Source: Ignavibacteriales bacterium (lineage in GTDB: Bacteria > Bacteroidota > Ignavibacteria > Ignavibacteriales > Ignavibacteriaceae). From it: DNA of 64,000 bases. The notes under the pieces are model-generated. The model was not told the DNA's origin. It worked only from the letters and a program-made list of their open reading frames with translations, and made no database searches. The stretch is from positions 434,001-498,000 of the forward strand of contig JADJEI010000013.1 in assembly GCA_016709155.1 (NCBI GenBank), given 5' to 3'. Positions 52,484 to 59,290 of this stretch are shown here, in pieces (position 1 is the first letter of the stretch; every line of letters starts with the position of its first letter). Made by a program: the position numbers and the translations under genes.

Positions 52484-52779
52484 AATTTATTACTGAGAGA
52501 CTATTTGATAAATACAAAATTATAGGTAGTGATAGTAAGTATGGTGTTTTGTTAAAAATAATTCACAATGTATTATCTCAGTATATGATTTTCACAAACA
52601 ATCTTAAAGTTGTCGTTAACTATCTCAACTATCTTTATTATCATAATACAGATAAAAGGGCAGAATATTTAATTCATTCGTTATTGAAAGAATTGTGGCG
52701 CTTTATCAGTTTATACAATCTTGATCCAAATGTATTGCTTGGGGAATTAGAATTTATTTGTAAGGGAGACAAAAAATAA
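52471..52779 (+). CDS. TPR protein, fragment 6 (C-terminus)
   Basis: Last piece: helical (LEFITERLFDKYKII, VVVNYLNYLYYHNTDKRAEYL), ending GELEFICKGDKK at 52779. Together fragments 1-6 would make about 1,200 residues. All the breaks sit in or next to homopolymer runs. Confidence 0.4.
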   Translation: MEALEFITERLFDKYKIIGSDSKYGVLLKIIHNVLSQYMIFTNNLKVVVNYLNYLYYHNTDKRAEYLIHSLLKELWRFISLYNLDPNVLLGELEFICKGDKK

Positions 52780-52846
52780 AATTTTATTTTTCCACGAGAT
52801 GTTGAAAGAAATTGATCAGGAATACTGAGAAATATTTTAAGTTTAA

Positions 52847-53365
52847 TCAGTCGATCATATCTGGAAGTTCAATTCTTTTAATCCTAGATCTGAGCTCGAT
52901 CAAATCCTTTCTTCTGATTTTATCTTTAAAGTTTTTTTTCTCATAAAGCTTCCCATCTCGTAAATCTAGTTTATAGCCTGTTTGAATATTATGAGCGTGT
53001 GGTAAAAAGGGAAACGGATCCGGATCATATCTATGTATTCTCCAAATTTCACCTTGAGCTTTAACTGTCTCTTCATTTAGTGGTTTAGGTACACCATCTG
53101 GAAGAATGGATTCGTGAAGAACAACTTCTTCATACTCACTCCAAGCCTTAAAGTCAATGTTTGACACAAGATTTACTAAGTGCTCTTCAGTCCAATCAAT
53201 ATCCAGCAAATCAGACTCATGTCCTAGTTTTAGAACTACTATTACAGCTGTTTGAAGATCAATCTTTTCTTCAGGTATCTTAATTTTTTGAGCTATGGTT
53301 TTTCTTGCATTTCGGCTAACTGCTATCCAATTGCTCAGTCTTTCTTGGTTCAAGTATTTATCCAT
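52847..53365 (-). CDS. Unrecognised cytoplasmic protein
   Basis: A 172-residue minus-strand protein facing the amidoligase gene. It begins with a helical N-terminal part (NWIAVSRNARKTIAQKIKI), then an acidic helical stretch. The second half has a conserved-looking motif, GEIWRIHRYDPDPFPFLPHA followed by HNIQTGYKLDLRDGKLY. I do not recognise a family. The His-Asn and Asp-Pro-rich segment looks like a compact nucleic-acid- or toxin-related fold, but that is only an impression. It probably marks the boundary of the defence genes. Confidence 0.6.
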   Translation of the reverse strand: MDKYLNQERLSNWIAVSRNARKTIAQKIKIPEEKIDLQTAVIVVLKLGHESDLLDIDWTEEHLVNLVSNIDFKAWSEYEEVVLHESILPDGVPKPLNEETVKAQGEIWRIHRYDPDPFPFLPHAHNIQTGYKLDLRDGKLYEKKNFKDKIRRKDLIELRSRIKRIELPDMID

Positions 53366-53542
53366 TTTTTAACAATAAGTTCAAGATGGTTTGAATGAGG
53401 CCTCCTCATAGTGTCAGCAACTATCCAATCATTACTGTTAAAATAATAACGAGAGCTGCCCAATCGCAAAGATTTTTTGATTGAAAAGTCACAAATAATA
53501 AATGGTATAAGAATAGTAACTAACAACTAATTAGGAGTTACT

Positions 53543-54250
53543 ATGTCTTTTACTATTGGAGCAGACCCTGAGTTGATCTGCCACAGAAACGGTCAGTTCG
53601 TTCCCGCTCATAATTTTTTCAAATCTAATTCTAGCTTTGGGTTAGATGGCTGCGAAAGTACAGCTGAAATAAGACCAGGTTTTTCTGAATCACCTATTGA
53701 TCTTACAAGCAAAATATTTCAGATACTCGATTATGGTCACGACAAAGCACCTGACCTTGAGTTTATTTCTGGGCATTATGTTGATGATTATTCTATAGGG
53801 GGTCACACGCATTTTTCTATCGATCCAATTCCTGAAGTTATTGAAGGATTGGATATTGTTTTAGGTTCACTCAGTAACTGTATTGATGATAAAATGCAGA
53901 GACAAAAAAGAGAACGAAGCGGTTACGGTAAACGTGGGGCGTACAGAAGAAAGAGCTATGGTTTTGAATATCGTACACCAGGTTCGTTTCTTCTATCACC
54001 TTCAGTCACACTTGTTCATTTTACTTTATCAAAGCTTGCTGTTGTTGGAGTTCTTGAAGATAAAGTTGACTTCAATGAACTTAAGAACAGACAGCATTCA
54101 GCAAATTTTCTTCGTCAGCTAAAATATTCACTTCATACAATTCCAGATGATTGCAGAGAAGGACTTAAAGAACTGGATACACTTCTCGGCAAAAGATTAA
54201 ACTGGAGTGCCGATATACTTCCAAATTGGGGTTTAAGGAGGGCAGCATAA
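53543..54250 (+). CDS. phiEco32-type COOH-NH2 ligase (amidoligase)
   Basis: A 235-residue protein matching the phiEco32-like 'COOH.NH2 ligase type 2' amidoligase family, a glutamine-synthetase-like fold that joins amino groups to carboxylates. The motifs seen are GADPELIC at the start, GLDGCESTAEIRPG, IGGHTHFSID, and YGFEYRTPGSFLLSPSV, which hold the metal and nucleotide. The ATG follows TTAGGAG. It starts a run with a zinc-ribbon protein and a class II glutamine amidotransferase, suggesting the pathway uses glutamine-derived ammonia to modify a peptide or cell-wall target (inference). Confidence 0.85.
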   Translation: MSFTIGADPELICHRNGQFVPAHNFFKSNSSFGLDGCESTAEIRPGFSESPIDLTSKIFQILDYGHDKAPDLEFISGHYVDDYSIGGHTHFSIDPIPEVIEGLDIVLGSLSNCIDDKMQRQKRERSGYGKRGAYRRKSYGFEYRTPGSFLLSPSVTLVHFTLSKLAVVGVLEDKVDFNELKNRQHSANFLRQLKYSLHTIPDDCREGLKELDTLLGKRLNWSADILPNWGLRRAA

Positions 54251-54251
54251 T

Positions 54252-54851
54252 ATGCACTGTCATAACTGTAACGATCCAATTAACAATGATCAAGCAAGAT
54301 TGGCATTTGAAGAACCATATTGTGAAGATTGCTTCGACAATATGTTCAACTACTGCTGCAGGTGTGATGGAGTTATCTATCGTGAATCTGCCTACTATAA
54401 TGATGAGGGCGATCCATACTGTGAAGAGTGCTATCAAGACAACTTTGATGATGATGCCCCTGACAATCCTGATGTCTCAGATTCTGATAGAGAACTTGTT
54501 GTAAAACTATCAAGAAGCTGGTTACAAGGAAAAATAGAAACAAGAAGACCCCTGTTCATCAACGATAAAGATATTCTACTCAGAACAATCAAAGACAAAG
54601 TAGGATTGGTTGATAATCCCATTTACGTTTTTGGATTAACAGATAGAGATGAATATCAACTATCAGTAAGTGCTGATCTGTTTGATAGAGTCCAAACCTT
54701 CGTTCAGCTTAATGATATTAAAGCTATTGTTGTATCCAGTCCTGGGTGTAACAGACTTGGGATATCATTAACACTTCGTAAGAATAATCAGAAAGAAATA
54801 ATTGAACTGATTAAACAGATAACCACAGTTAGAGAACTGGTTCCCGCCTAA
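54252..54851 (+). CDS. LIM-like zinc-ribbon protein
   Basis: A 199-residue protein, 1 base after the amidoligase. The N-terminal 70 residues have repeated CxxC pairs (CHNC, CEDC, CCRC, CEEC), a LIM-type double zinc finger. An acidic linker (about 71-80, DDDAPDNPDVSDSD) leads to a mixed alpha/beta domain (about 80-199). It probably binds zinc and acts as an adaptor in the amidoligase pathway. It ends 23 bases before the amidotransferase start. Confidence 0.65.
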   Translation: MHCHNCNDPINNDQARLAFEEPYCEDCFDNMFNYCCRCDGVIYRESAYYNDEGDPYCEECYQDNFDDDAPDNPDVSDSDRELVVKLSRSWLQGKIETRRPLFINDKDILLRTIKDKVGLVDNPIYVFGLTDRDEYQLSVSADLFDRVQTFVQLNDIKAIVVSSPGCNRLGISLTLRKNNQKEIIELIKQITTVRELVPA

Positions 54852-54874
54852 AAATTAACAAGGAGTAAAATACA

Positions 54875-55774
54875 ATGTGTGGAATAATGGGATTTTTTTC
54901 CTTCGGGAAAACTATGCCCGATAAAGAAAAAATAACAAATATGTTTTCACTTTTAGAATCCCGAGGAAGAGACGCTTCGGGATATGCTTTTATAAGAGAT
55001 AACAATCTGATAGTTAACAAAGCTGCCATAAAATCATCTGAGTTTGTAAAAACAGAAGACTGGAAAGAACTTGAACTTCCATCTTCAATGATCTTACATA
55101 CCCGAATGAAGACTCAGGGGAGCGAGAAAAATAATGCAAACAATCATCCTCTGTTCTCAAAGAATGGAATCGCAATAGTTCATAACGGAATAATCTATAA
55201 TGATAAAGAGATCTTTGGCAAAAAACAGCGCGATGCGGAAGTAGATAGTGAAAGCATTCTTCATCTTCTTTCAATGAAAATGAAAGGTGATAAAATCAAA
55301 CGATTATTCGAGCGTGTGGAGGGTTCGTTTGCAGTTGCTGTGCTTGATAAGTACCAACCTGAAAGATTAGTTCTAATCAAGAAAGATAATCCAATTGATC
55401 TGTATTACGATTCAAAGGATGATATCTTCTACTTCTGCAGTGAACGTGAAATAATGCAGGAAGCATTAAACATTGAGAAAGTATCTGTTCGTGGATTTAA
55501 CCTGGGAGAAAAAGACTTTCATTTCTATGAGATGCAGAATAACTATGCATTATTTATAAATAGGGAAGGAGTTGAAAGTTATCAGAAATATTACCCATCA
55601 AAAAGTAAATGGTTTGATAGAAGATATAGTTATCCGTTGGCCTCTGATTTTGAAGAGATGATCATTGAATGTCCGTGGTGTCTGTCTCCGACTACCTACT
55701 ACAATGGAAAACTATTTAATAAATGTCAGGTATGCGGGGCTGAGATAAATGAGGAGGATTTATATGTCATATAG
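54875..55774 (+). CDS. Class II glutamine amidotransferase
   Basis: A 299-residue enzyme with the Ntn-type class II glutaminase domain. The nucleophile is Cys2 after removal of Met (MCGIMGFFSF). Substrate residues lie in LHTRMKTQG, NNANNHPLF, HNGIIYN and DSESIL. The C-terminal end (about 270-299) has a CxxC ... CxxC zinc ribbon (ECPWCLSP, KCQVCG). It is the partner that would supply ammonia to the amidoligase. The ATG has an AAGGAG site. This set is typical of phage or mobile DNA. Confidence 0.85.
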   Translation: MCGIMGFFSFGKTMPDKEKITNMFSLLESRGRDASGYAFIRDNNLIVNKAAIKSSEFVKTEDWKELELPSSMILHTRMKTQGSEKNNANNHPLFSKNGIAIVHNGIIYNDKEIFGKKQRDAEVDSESILHLLSMKMKGDKIKRLFERVEGSFAVAVLDKYQPERLVLIKKDNPIDLYYDSKDDIFYFCSEREIMQEALNIEKVSVRGFNLGEKDFHFYEMQNNYALFINREGVESYQKYYPSKSKWFDRRYSYPLASDFEEMIIECPWCLSPTTYYNGKLFNKCQVCGAEINEEDLYVI

Positions 55775-55958
55775 TCCGAAGATAAAACCAGAACTGGTAA
55801 GAGAACTTTACCTGCTTAAGCATTCAAACACCAGAAAGATACCGATGACAAAATTAGTTAATGAAGCTATTACACAATACTTAGAAAGGAAAACAAAAGT
55901 AAATGGAAAAGAAGAAAGCAATACAAATGGCTTTGAAAATTACAGAGTCAGTGCTTGA
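55764..55958 (+). CDS. Small ribbon-helix-helix-like protein
   Basis: A 64-residue protein (ATG at 55764, overlapping the amidotransferase end by 11 bases, with GAGGAGG upstream). It begins SPKIKPELVRELYLLKHSNT then MTKLVNEAITQYLERK, the second helix of a CopG/ribbon-helix-helix fold. It is probably a DNA-binding regulator of this module, though without evidence for its target. Confidence 0.55.
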   Translation: MSYSPKIKPELVRELYLLKHSNTRKIPMTKLVNEAITQYLERKTKVNGKEESNTNGFENYRVSA

Positions 55959-56064
55959 AGTGCTGAAGGATGAACTCACTGATGATAAAATTAAAATGGA
56001 AAAAGTTAAAGTGAAAAAAAATGAAAAAAGAAACGATAAAAAAAGTGCTGGCAACGGCAGGTAA
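55903..56064 (+). CDS. Small basic protein, 53 residues
   Basis: ATG at 55903 with AAAGGAAAA upstream, stop at 56062-56064. The product is a charged amphipathic helix (KKKAIQMALKITESVLEVLK) with a Lys-rich tail. It overlaps the previous gene by 56 bases and the next small frame by 44. The family is unknown. Confidence 0.35.
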   Translation: MEKKKAIQMALKITESVLEVLKDELTDDKIKMEKVKVKKNEKRNDKKSAGNGR

Positions 56065-56119
56065 GGTCGCGATTGATATTCTGATAGTTATTCTAACCAG
56101 AAAATTTCCGAGGAGATAA
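56021..56119 (+). CDS. Small basic/hydrophobic peptide, 32 residues
   Basis: ATG at 56021, stop at 56117-56119, just before the Gam-like gene's ATG. It encodes MKKETIKKVLATAGKVAIDI followed by LIVILTRKFPRR: a short membrane-like helix between basic ends. It may be a real phage-type peptide or chance. Confidence 0.3.
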   Translation: MKKETIKKVLATAGKVAIDILIVILTRKFPRR

Positions 56120-56121
56120 AA

Positions 56122-56688
56122 ATGGAAGTAAACTTTTTGGATGAGCTGCTTCAGGAAGCAGAGTTAAAAGAAGAAGAGCAGACTGAAGCTTACTTTGATC
56201 TGCTCCTGCTTCAGATAAAGCAGCTTACAAAACAGATTGAATACAACTTCTCCCAAAGCGAGAAAGAATGTTCTATGATTAACAGTTTTGTTCTTCATAA
56301 GAATGCTCAGCTGCAGGAAAAGATCAGATGGCTGGAGATGAAGCTTGAAGCTTTCATTCGAGAAAGGAAGGAGAAAACAATTGCTCTTCCTAACGGAACA
56401 CTTAAGATGCACAAGAAACCAGATAAGGTTGAAATAGAAAATCTTGATCTGTTCTTAAAGAAAGCAAAACCGGCGATGCTTACTGTTGTTCCTGAAAGTT
56501 ATAAACCAGATATGAATAAGATCAAGACTTACATAAAAACAAAACCTGTTCCCCCTGGAGTTAAAGTAATTGAAGGTAAAGAAGAATTCACATATAAACT
56601 AAGAGAAGAAAGCGAGGAAGAAAATGGCAGAACGAAAGAAACTGGAACTGGAGTTGAACAAGATCGTGCACTTGGAATTACTATTTGA
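56122..56688 (+). CDS. Mu Gam-like host-nuclease inhibitor protein
   Basis: A 188-residue protein resembling phage Mu Gam-type DNA-end-binding proteins that protect DNA from exonucleases such as RecBCD. The long helix hairpin (about 20-80: YFDLLLLQIKQLTKQIEYNF ... ALQEKIRWLEMKLEAFIRE) is followed by the typical KTIALPNGTLKMHKKPDKVE then EIENLD. A basic C-terminal tail follows. The ATG has GAGGAGAT. It overlaps the next gene by 65 bases. It supports a phage or plasmid origin for this region. Confidence 0.65.
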   Translation: MEVNFLDELLQEAELKEEEQTEAYFDLLLLQIKQLTKQIEYNFSQSEKECSMINSFVLHKNAQLQEKIRWLEMKLEAFIRERKEKTIALPNGTLKMHKKPDKVEIENLDLFLKKAKPAMLTVVPESYKPDMNKIKTYIKTKPVPPGVKVIEGKEEFTYKLREESEEENGRTKETGTGVEQDRALGITI

Positions 56689-57088
56689 TGAGCCGATGGT
56701 TGGTCAAAGCAGATATGGAGAATATTATCTCTACTCAGTAAAGAATGGAACAGATCAGGAATACTCATTCTTTGCACCTGCAGAAGTAAATGAGCAAATT
56801 AAATCACTTCGTAAAGGTGATAGATTTGAAATCACAAAACTTGCAGAACAGAAAGGGACGAAGATTGTAACCTCGTACAATGTCAAAGTAGAAAAGAAAA
56901 ATCTTGAAAGTCCTGTAAATGAGATAAACAAAAGTAACGGCACTGATTACTTTTACGACCTGATGCTCACTTCCTGCAAAGATGCGGTTCGCATTCAAAA
57001 TGAACTTGGTGGACTTATGGATGCAAAATCTCTTGCTGTTACTTTGTTCATTGCAAGGGCTAAAATAAATGGTAACGGACATAGTTAA
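56624..57088 (+). CDS. Possible ssDNA-binding/OB-fold-like protein
   Basis: A 154-residue protein, overlapping the Gam-like gene. It reads as a beta-barrel (HLELLFDEPMVGQSRYGEYY, LYSVKNGTDQEYSFFAPAEV, KGDRFEITKLAEQKGTKIVT) followed by a helical C-terminal (KDAVRIQNELGGLMDAKSLA). The first part resembles a small OB-fold, so it might bind single-stranded DNA, consistent with its Gam-like neighbour (inference). No family is recognised. Confidence 0.45.
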   Translation: MAERKKLELELNKIVHLELLFDEPMVGQSRYGEYYLYSVKNGTDQEYSFFAPAEVNEQIKSLRKGDRFEITKLAEQKGTKIVTSYNVKVEKKNLESPVNEINKSNGTDYFYDLMLTSCKDAVRIQNELGGLMDAKSLAVTLFIARAKINGNGHS

Positions 57089-57090
57089 AA

Positions 57091-57100
57091 AGGAGGTGAG
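57091..57100 (+). promoter_or_regulatory. Strong Shine-Dalgarno sequence
   Basis: AGGAGGTGAG (within AAAAAGGAGGTGAG), almost a full match to the 16S anti-SD, about six bases before the TTG start at 57106. Unusual for Bacteroidota relatives, which mostly lack such strong sites. It decides the start of the DUF932 gene. Confidence 0.6.
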
Positions 57101-57105
57101 TTAAG

Positions 57106-57861
57106 TTGACTGAACAATTAGAAAAACGTCTATCAAAGTTTACATTTCCTGTTACTGAGAGGAGGGTGTTCTTTGATAATCCTTCAAAGGGATTGGACTC
57201 AACTAAAGAATACAAAGCAATAATCAGAACTGATAAGAACAAGCTTATCTCTATAATGCAGGACTCTTATCAGTTGATTCCGAATCGTGAAGTGATTATG
57301 CCTCTGCTTGATCAGCTTCATCAGCTTGATACCAGATGGCATTTTGATAACTCACATTCGTTTGTGGATTCAAAAAGAATGAGACTGCAGGTTACTTTTC
57401 CAGAACTTAAAATGAATGACGGAAGAAGTGATATTGCTTTGTCGTTGTTTCTTCACAACAGTTACGACGGCAGTGAAGGCGTTAGAATGTATTGGGGTGC
57501 CATTCGCGCTATCTGCTCAAACGGAATGGTATTCGGCGAAGTGCTTTCAAAATTCTATTCAAAACATACAAGCGGAATAAATCTGGGCAATCTGAAAGAA
57601 CAGGTTGAATCAACTTATAACCAGATACCAGTTATTAAAGAAAGAATCTCAATACTTCAGAAGATTGAAGCAACTCAAACAATTTCAGATGAGATAAATA
57701 AGAAGCTTGGCAAGAATGCAGCAGCCTATGTTGCTGAGCAGCCAGCTCCTGAGAGCCAGTGGATACTTTATAACTATCTCACTTACTACATATCACATCT
57801 TATTGATAGAAGGATGAGAGCTTCATACCAAATGAAGGTTAGTAAATTATTCAAATTATAA
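57106..57861 (+). CDS. DUF932 plasmid/phage-associated protein
   Basis: A 251-residue protein of the DUF932 family (phage/plasmid-like TIGR03299 relatives). It is recognised from LISIMQDSYQLIPNREVIMP, LQVTFPELKMNDGRSDIAL, SLFLHNSYDGSEGVRMYWGA and IRAICSNGMVFGE. Such genes occur mainly on plasmids and integrative elements. The biochemical role is unknown. It starts at a TTG with a near-perfect Shine-Dalgarno site. The C-terminal end (MKVSKLFKL) is normal, so no truncation is suspected. Confidence 0.8.
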   Translation: MTEQLEKRLSKFTFPVTERRVFFDNPSKGLDSTKEYKAIIRTDKNKLISIMQDSYQLIPNREVIMPLLDQLHQLDTRWHFDNSHSFVDSKRMRLQVTFPELKMNDGRSDIALSLFLHNSYDGSEGVRMYWGAIRAICSNGMVFGEVLSKFYSKHTSGINLGNLKEQVESTYNQIPVIKERISILQKIEATQTISDEINKKLGKNAAAYVAEQPAPESQWILYNYLTYYISHLIDRRMRASYQMKVSKLFKL

Positions 57862-57959
57862 ATTAGAAAGGTTCCTGTAGGAACAGGATTAAATGCGGAC
57901 CAGAAGCTTACTACTTCATATCAAGGCCACGCAGCCCTTCTATATTTTAAGGAGTTAAA

Positions 57960-58157
57960 ATGGATGATGAAGAAGAGTTTGAAGAAAAAATTATTATTGT
58001 AATTGAAGGTGGAATGGTCACTGAGGTCTATTCTTCAAATGCAACTGGAAAGATAATAGTTGTTGATATGGATTGTAGAAAAACAGGAGAAGACTCAATA
58101 ACAGAATTTCCTGGCCCGAGACTCAGTTCGATGATGAAAGAGTTGAGGAGCTATTAA
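57960..58157 (+). CDS. Small acidic hypothetical protein
   Basis: A 65-residue protein with an acidic N-terminus (DDEEEFEEK), then alternating hydrophobic strands (IIIVIEGGMVTEVYSSNATG, KIIVVDMDC). It appears in plasmid-like regions. The ATG follows AAGGAGTT. It is followed 12 bases later by another small acidic gene. The family is not recognised. Confidence 0.5.
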   Translation: MDDEEEFEEKIIIVIEGGMVTEVYSSNATGKIIVVDMDCRKTGEDSITEFPGPRLSSMMKELRSY

Positions 58158-58169
58158 AGGATAGATAAG

Positions 58170-58355
58170 ATGACATATAAAGAATTAAAAGATCAACTGG
58201 AGGACCTGAACGAAGATCAACTTAAAATGGATGTGACTATTTATGATACTGAAGATGATGAATTTTTTGGTTGCTATGCTCCAAATTTAAGTTTCAGTGA
58301 AGAAGATGATACTCTTGATGAAAACCACCCTTACTTGACCATCAAGAATGGGTAG
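58170..58355 (+). CDS. Small acidic hypothetical protein
   Basis: A 61-residue protein rich in Asp and Glu: MTYKELKDQLEDLNEDQLKM then DVTIYDTEDDEFFG. The pattern matches small accessory proteins common on plasmids and integrative elements. The ATG is at 58170. No ligand or partner is apparent. Confidence 0.5.
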   Translation: MTYKELKDQLEDLNEDQLKMDVTIYDTEDDEFFGCYAPNLSFSEEDDTLDENHPYLTIKNG

Positions 58356-58580
58356 TCCGAAAATGATCTGCAAGATATTGCGTGGAAAATAAAAAAGGAG
58401 AACTAGTTTCTCCTTTAGCTTGAGAATATTTTTCTACCAAAAAAATTTTACAAACTCGTTTTGTATCCAGAATCGAAAAATCCTTATGCAAAGTTTATGC
58501 GAGCTCGATCAGGTATTTGAGGGGGGCTATGGGACCCTACCACCCTATTGGGAAGAATGAGTTTGAATTCTCTATTTTAT

Positions 58581-58928
58581 TTATTTGTTATTAAGAACAC
58601 CTAAATTCTTTTTCATAAAATCCATCGGATTATAAAAATATTTATTCAATTCCTCGTTGGTCATTGTAAGCCAACTTGCACACCCATAATTGTAAAAAGA
58701 TTTTCTTATCTCAAGATGCAAATGATCAAATGAACCTCCTTGTTTTATCTCTTCCTTCGGAGTGTATAATCTTGCAAGCTTAGTATCTTGATTTACTTCC
58801 TATCCATTCTTCACAAATATTTCCTGTAAATGTTTATTGACAAGTTCCGGTGATTTTTCAGTCTTAGTTGATGAAAAATATCGCTCCCTGATTTCATTGA
58901 TATACTCTTTTTTTGCGGCAATGCTCAT
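58581..58928 (-). pseudogene. Decayed minus-strand gene with in-frame stop
   Basis: On the minus strand, from the ATG at 58928 to a stop at 58581-58583, the frame is open except for one TAG at 58800-58802. The first part (SIAAKKEYINEIRERYFSST then KTEKS) resembles the start of IS-type transposases. The second part (FDHLHLEIRKSFYNYGCASW, LTMTNEELNKYF) is not recognised. It may be a broken transposase-derived gene or two unrelated pieces. The surrounding 58356-59290 has no other gene. Confidence 0.35.
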
Positions 58929-59290
58929 AGATAACCTCAAAATTGTTGGTTACCTATATTATGATCCAACGACCTTTTTCTTAACCTACTTTGGTTACTT
59001 TATTTTTGAACCAATGCGAGTAATTAAAATATTCGAAAAATAAATTGCTTTGTAGTTAAGTTATTTATTATGTTTCTCATGTGTAAACTTCTATTAAGTA
59101 GAAGTAAGTGATTGGTTAATTTTCAGTAATCAATTTTATTATCGGAATAAGGGCATATTCATATGGAAATATTCGATAGGTTATTAAGATGTACAAGTGA
59201 GGGGTACTGCACCAAAAGCACCTTGTATTTTATAGTTATATCCTCCCACCTTTATATCAAATTATTAAAATCAGCATTTATGGTTATCGT
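58929..59290. other. Gene-free stretch before the CRISPR-Cas operon
   Basis: About 360 bases without a convincing gene. It probably holds the promoter for the Cmr operon, but no clear box was picked out. No CRISPR repeats were seen. Confidence 0.4.

Noticed and set aside
53375..53526. Minus-strand frame running into the start of the gene at 53365 (ends LELIVKKWINT)
   Set aside because: No good start codon and no recognised family. It may be a chance frame in the divergent promoter region.
58837..59043. Plus-strand open frame opposite the decayed minus-strand gene
   Set aside because: The minus strand gives better protein-like sequence. The plus frame is a mirror of it plus intergenic DNA.
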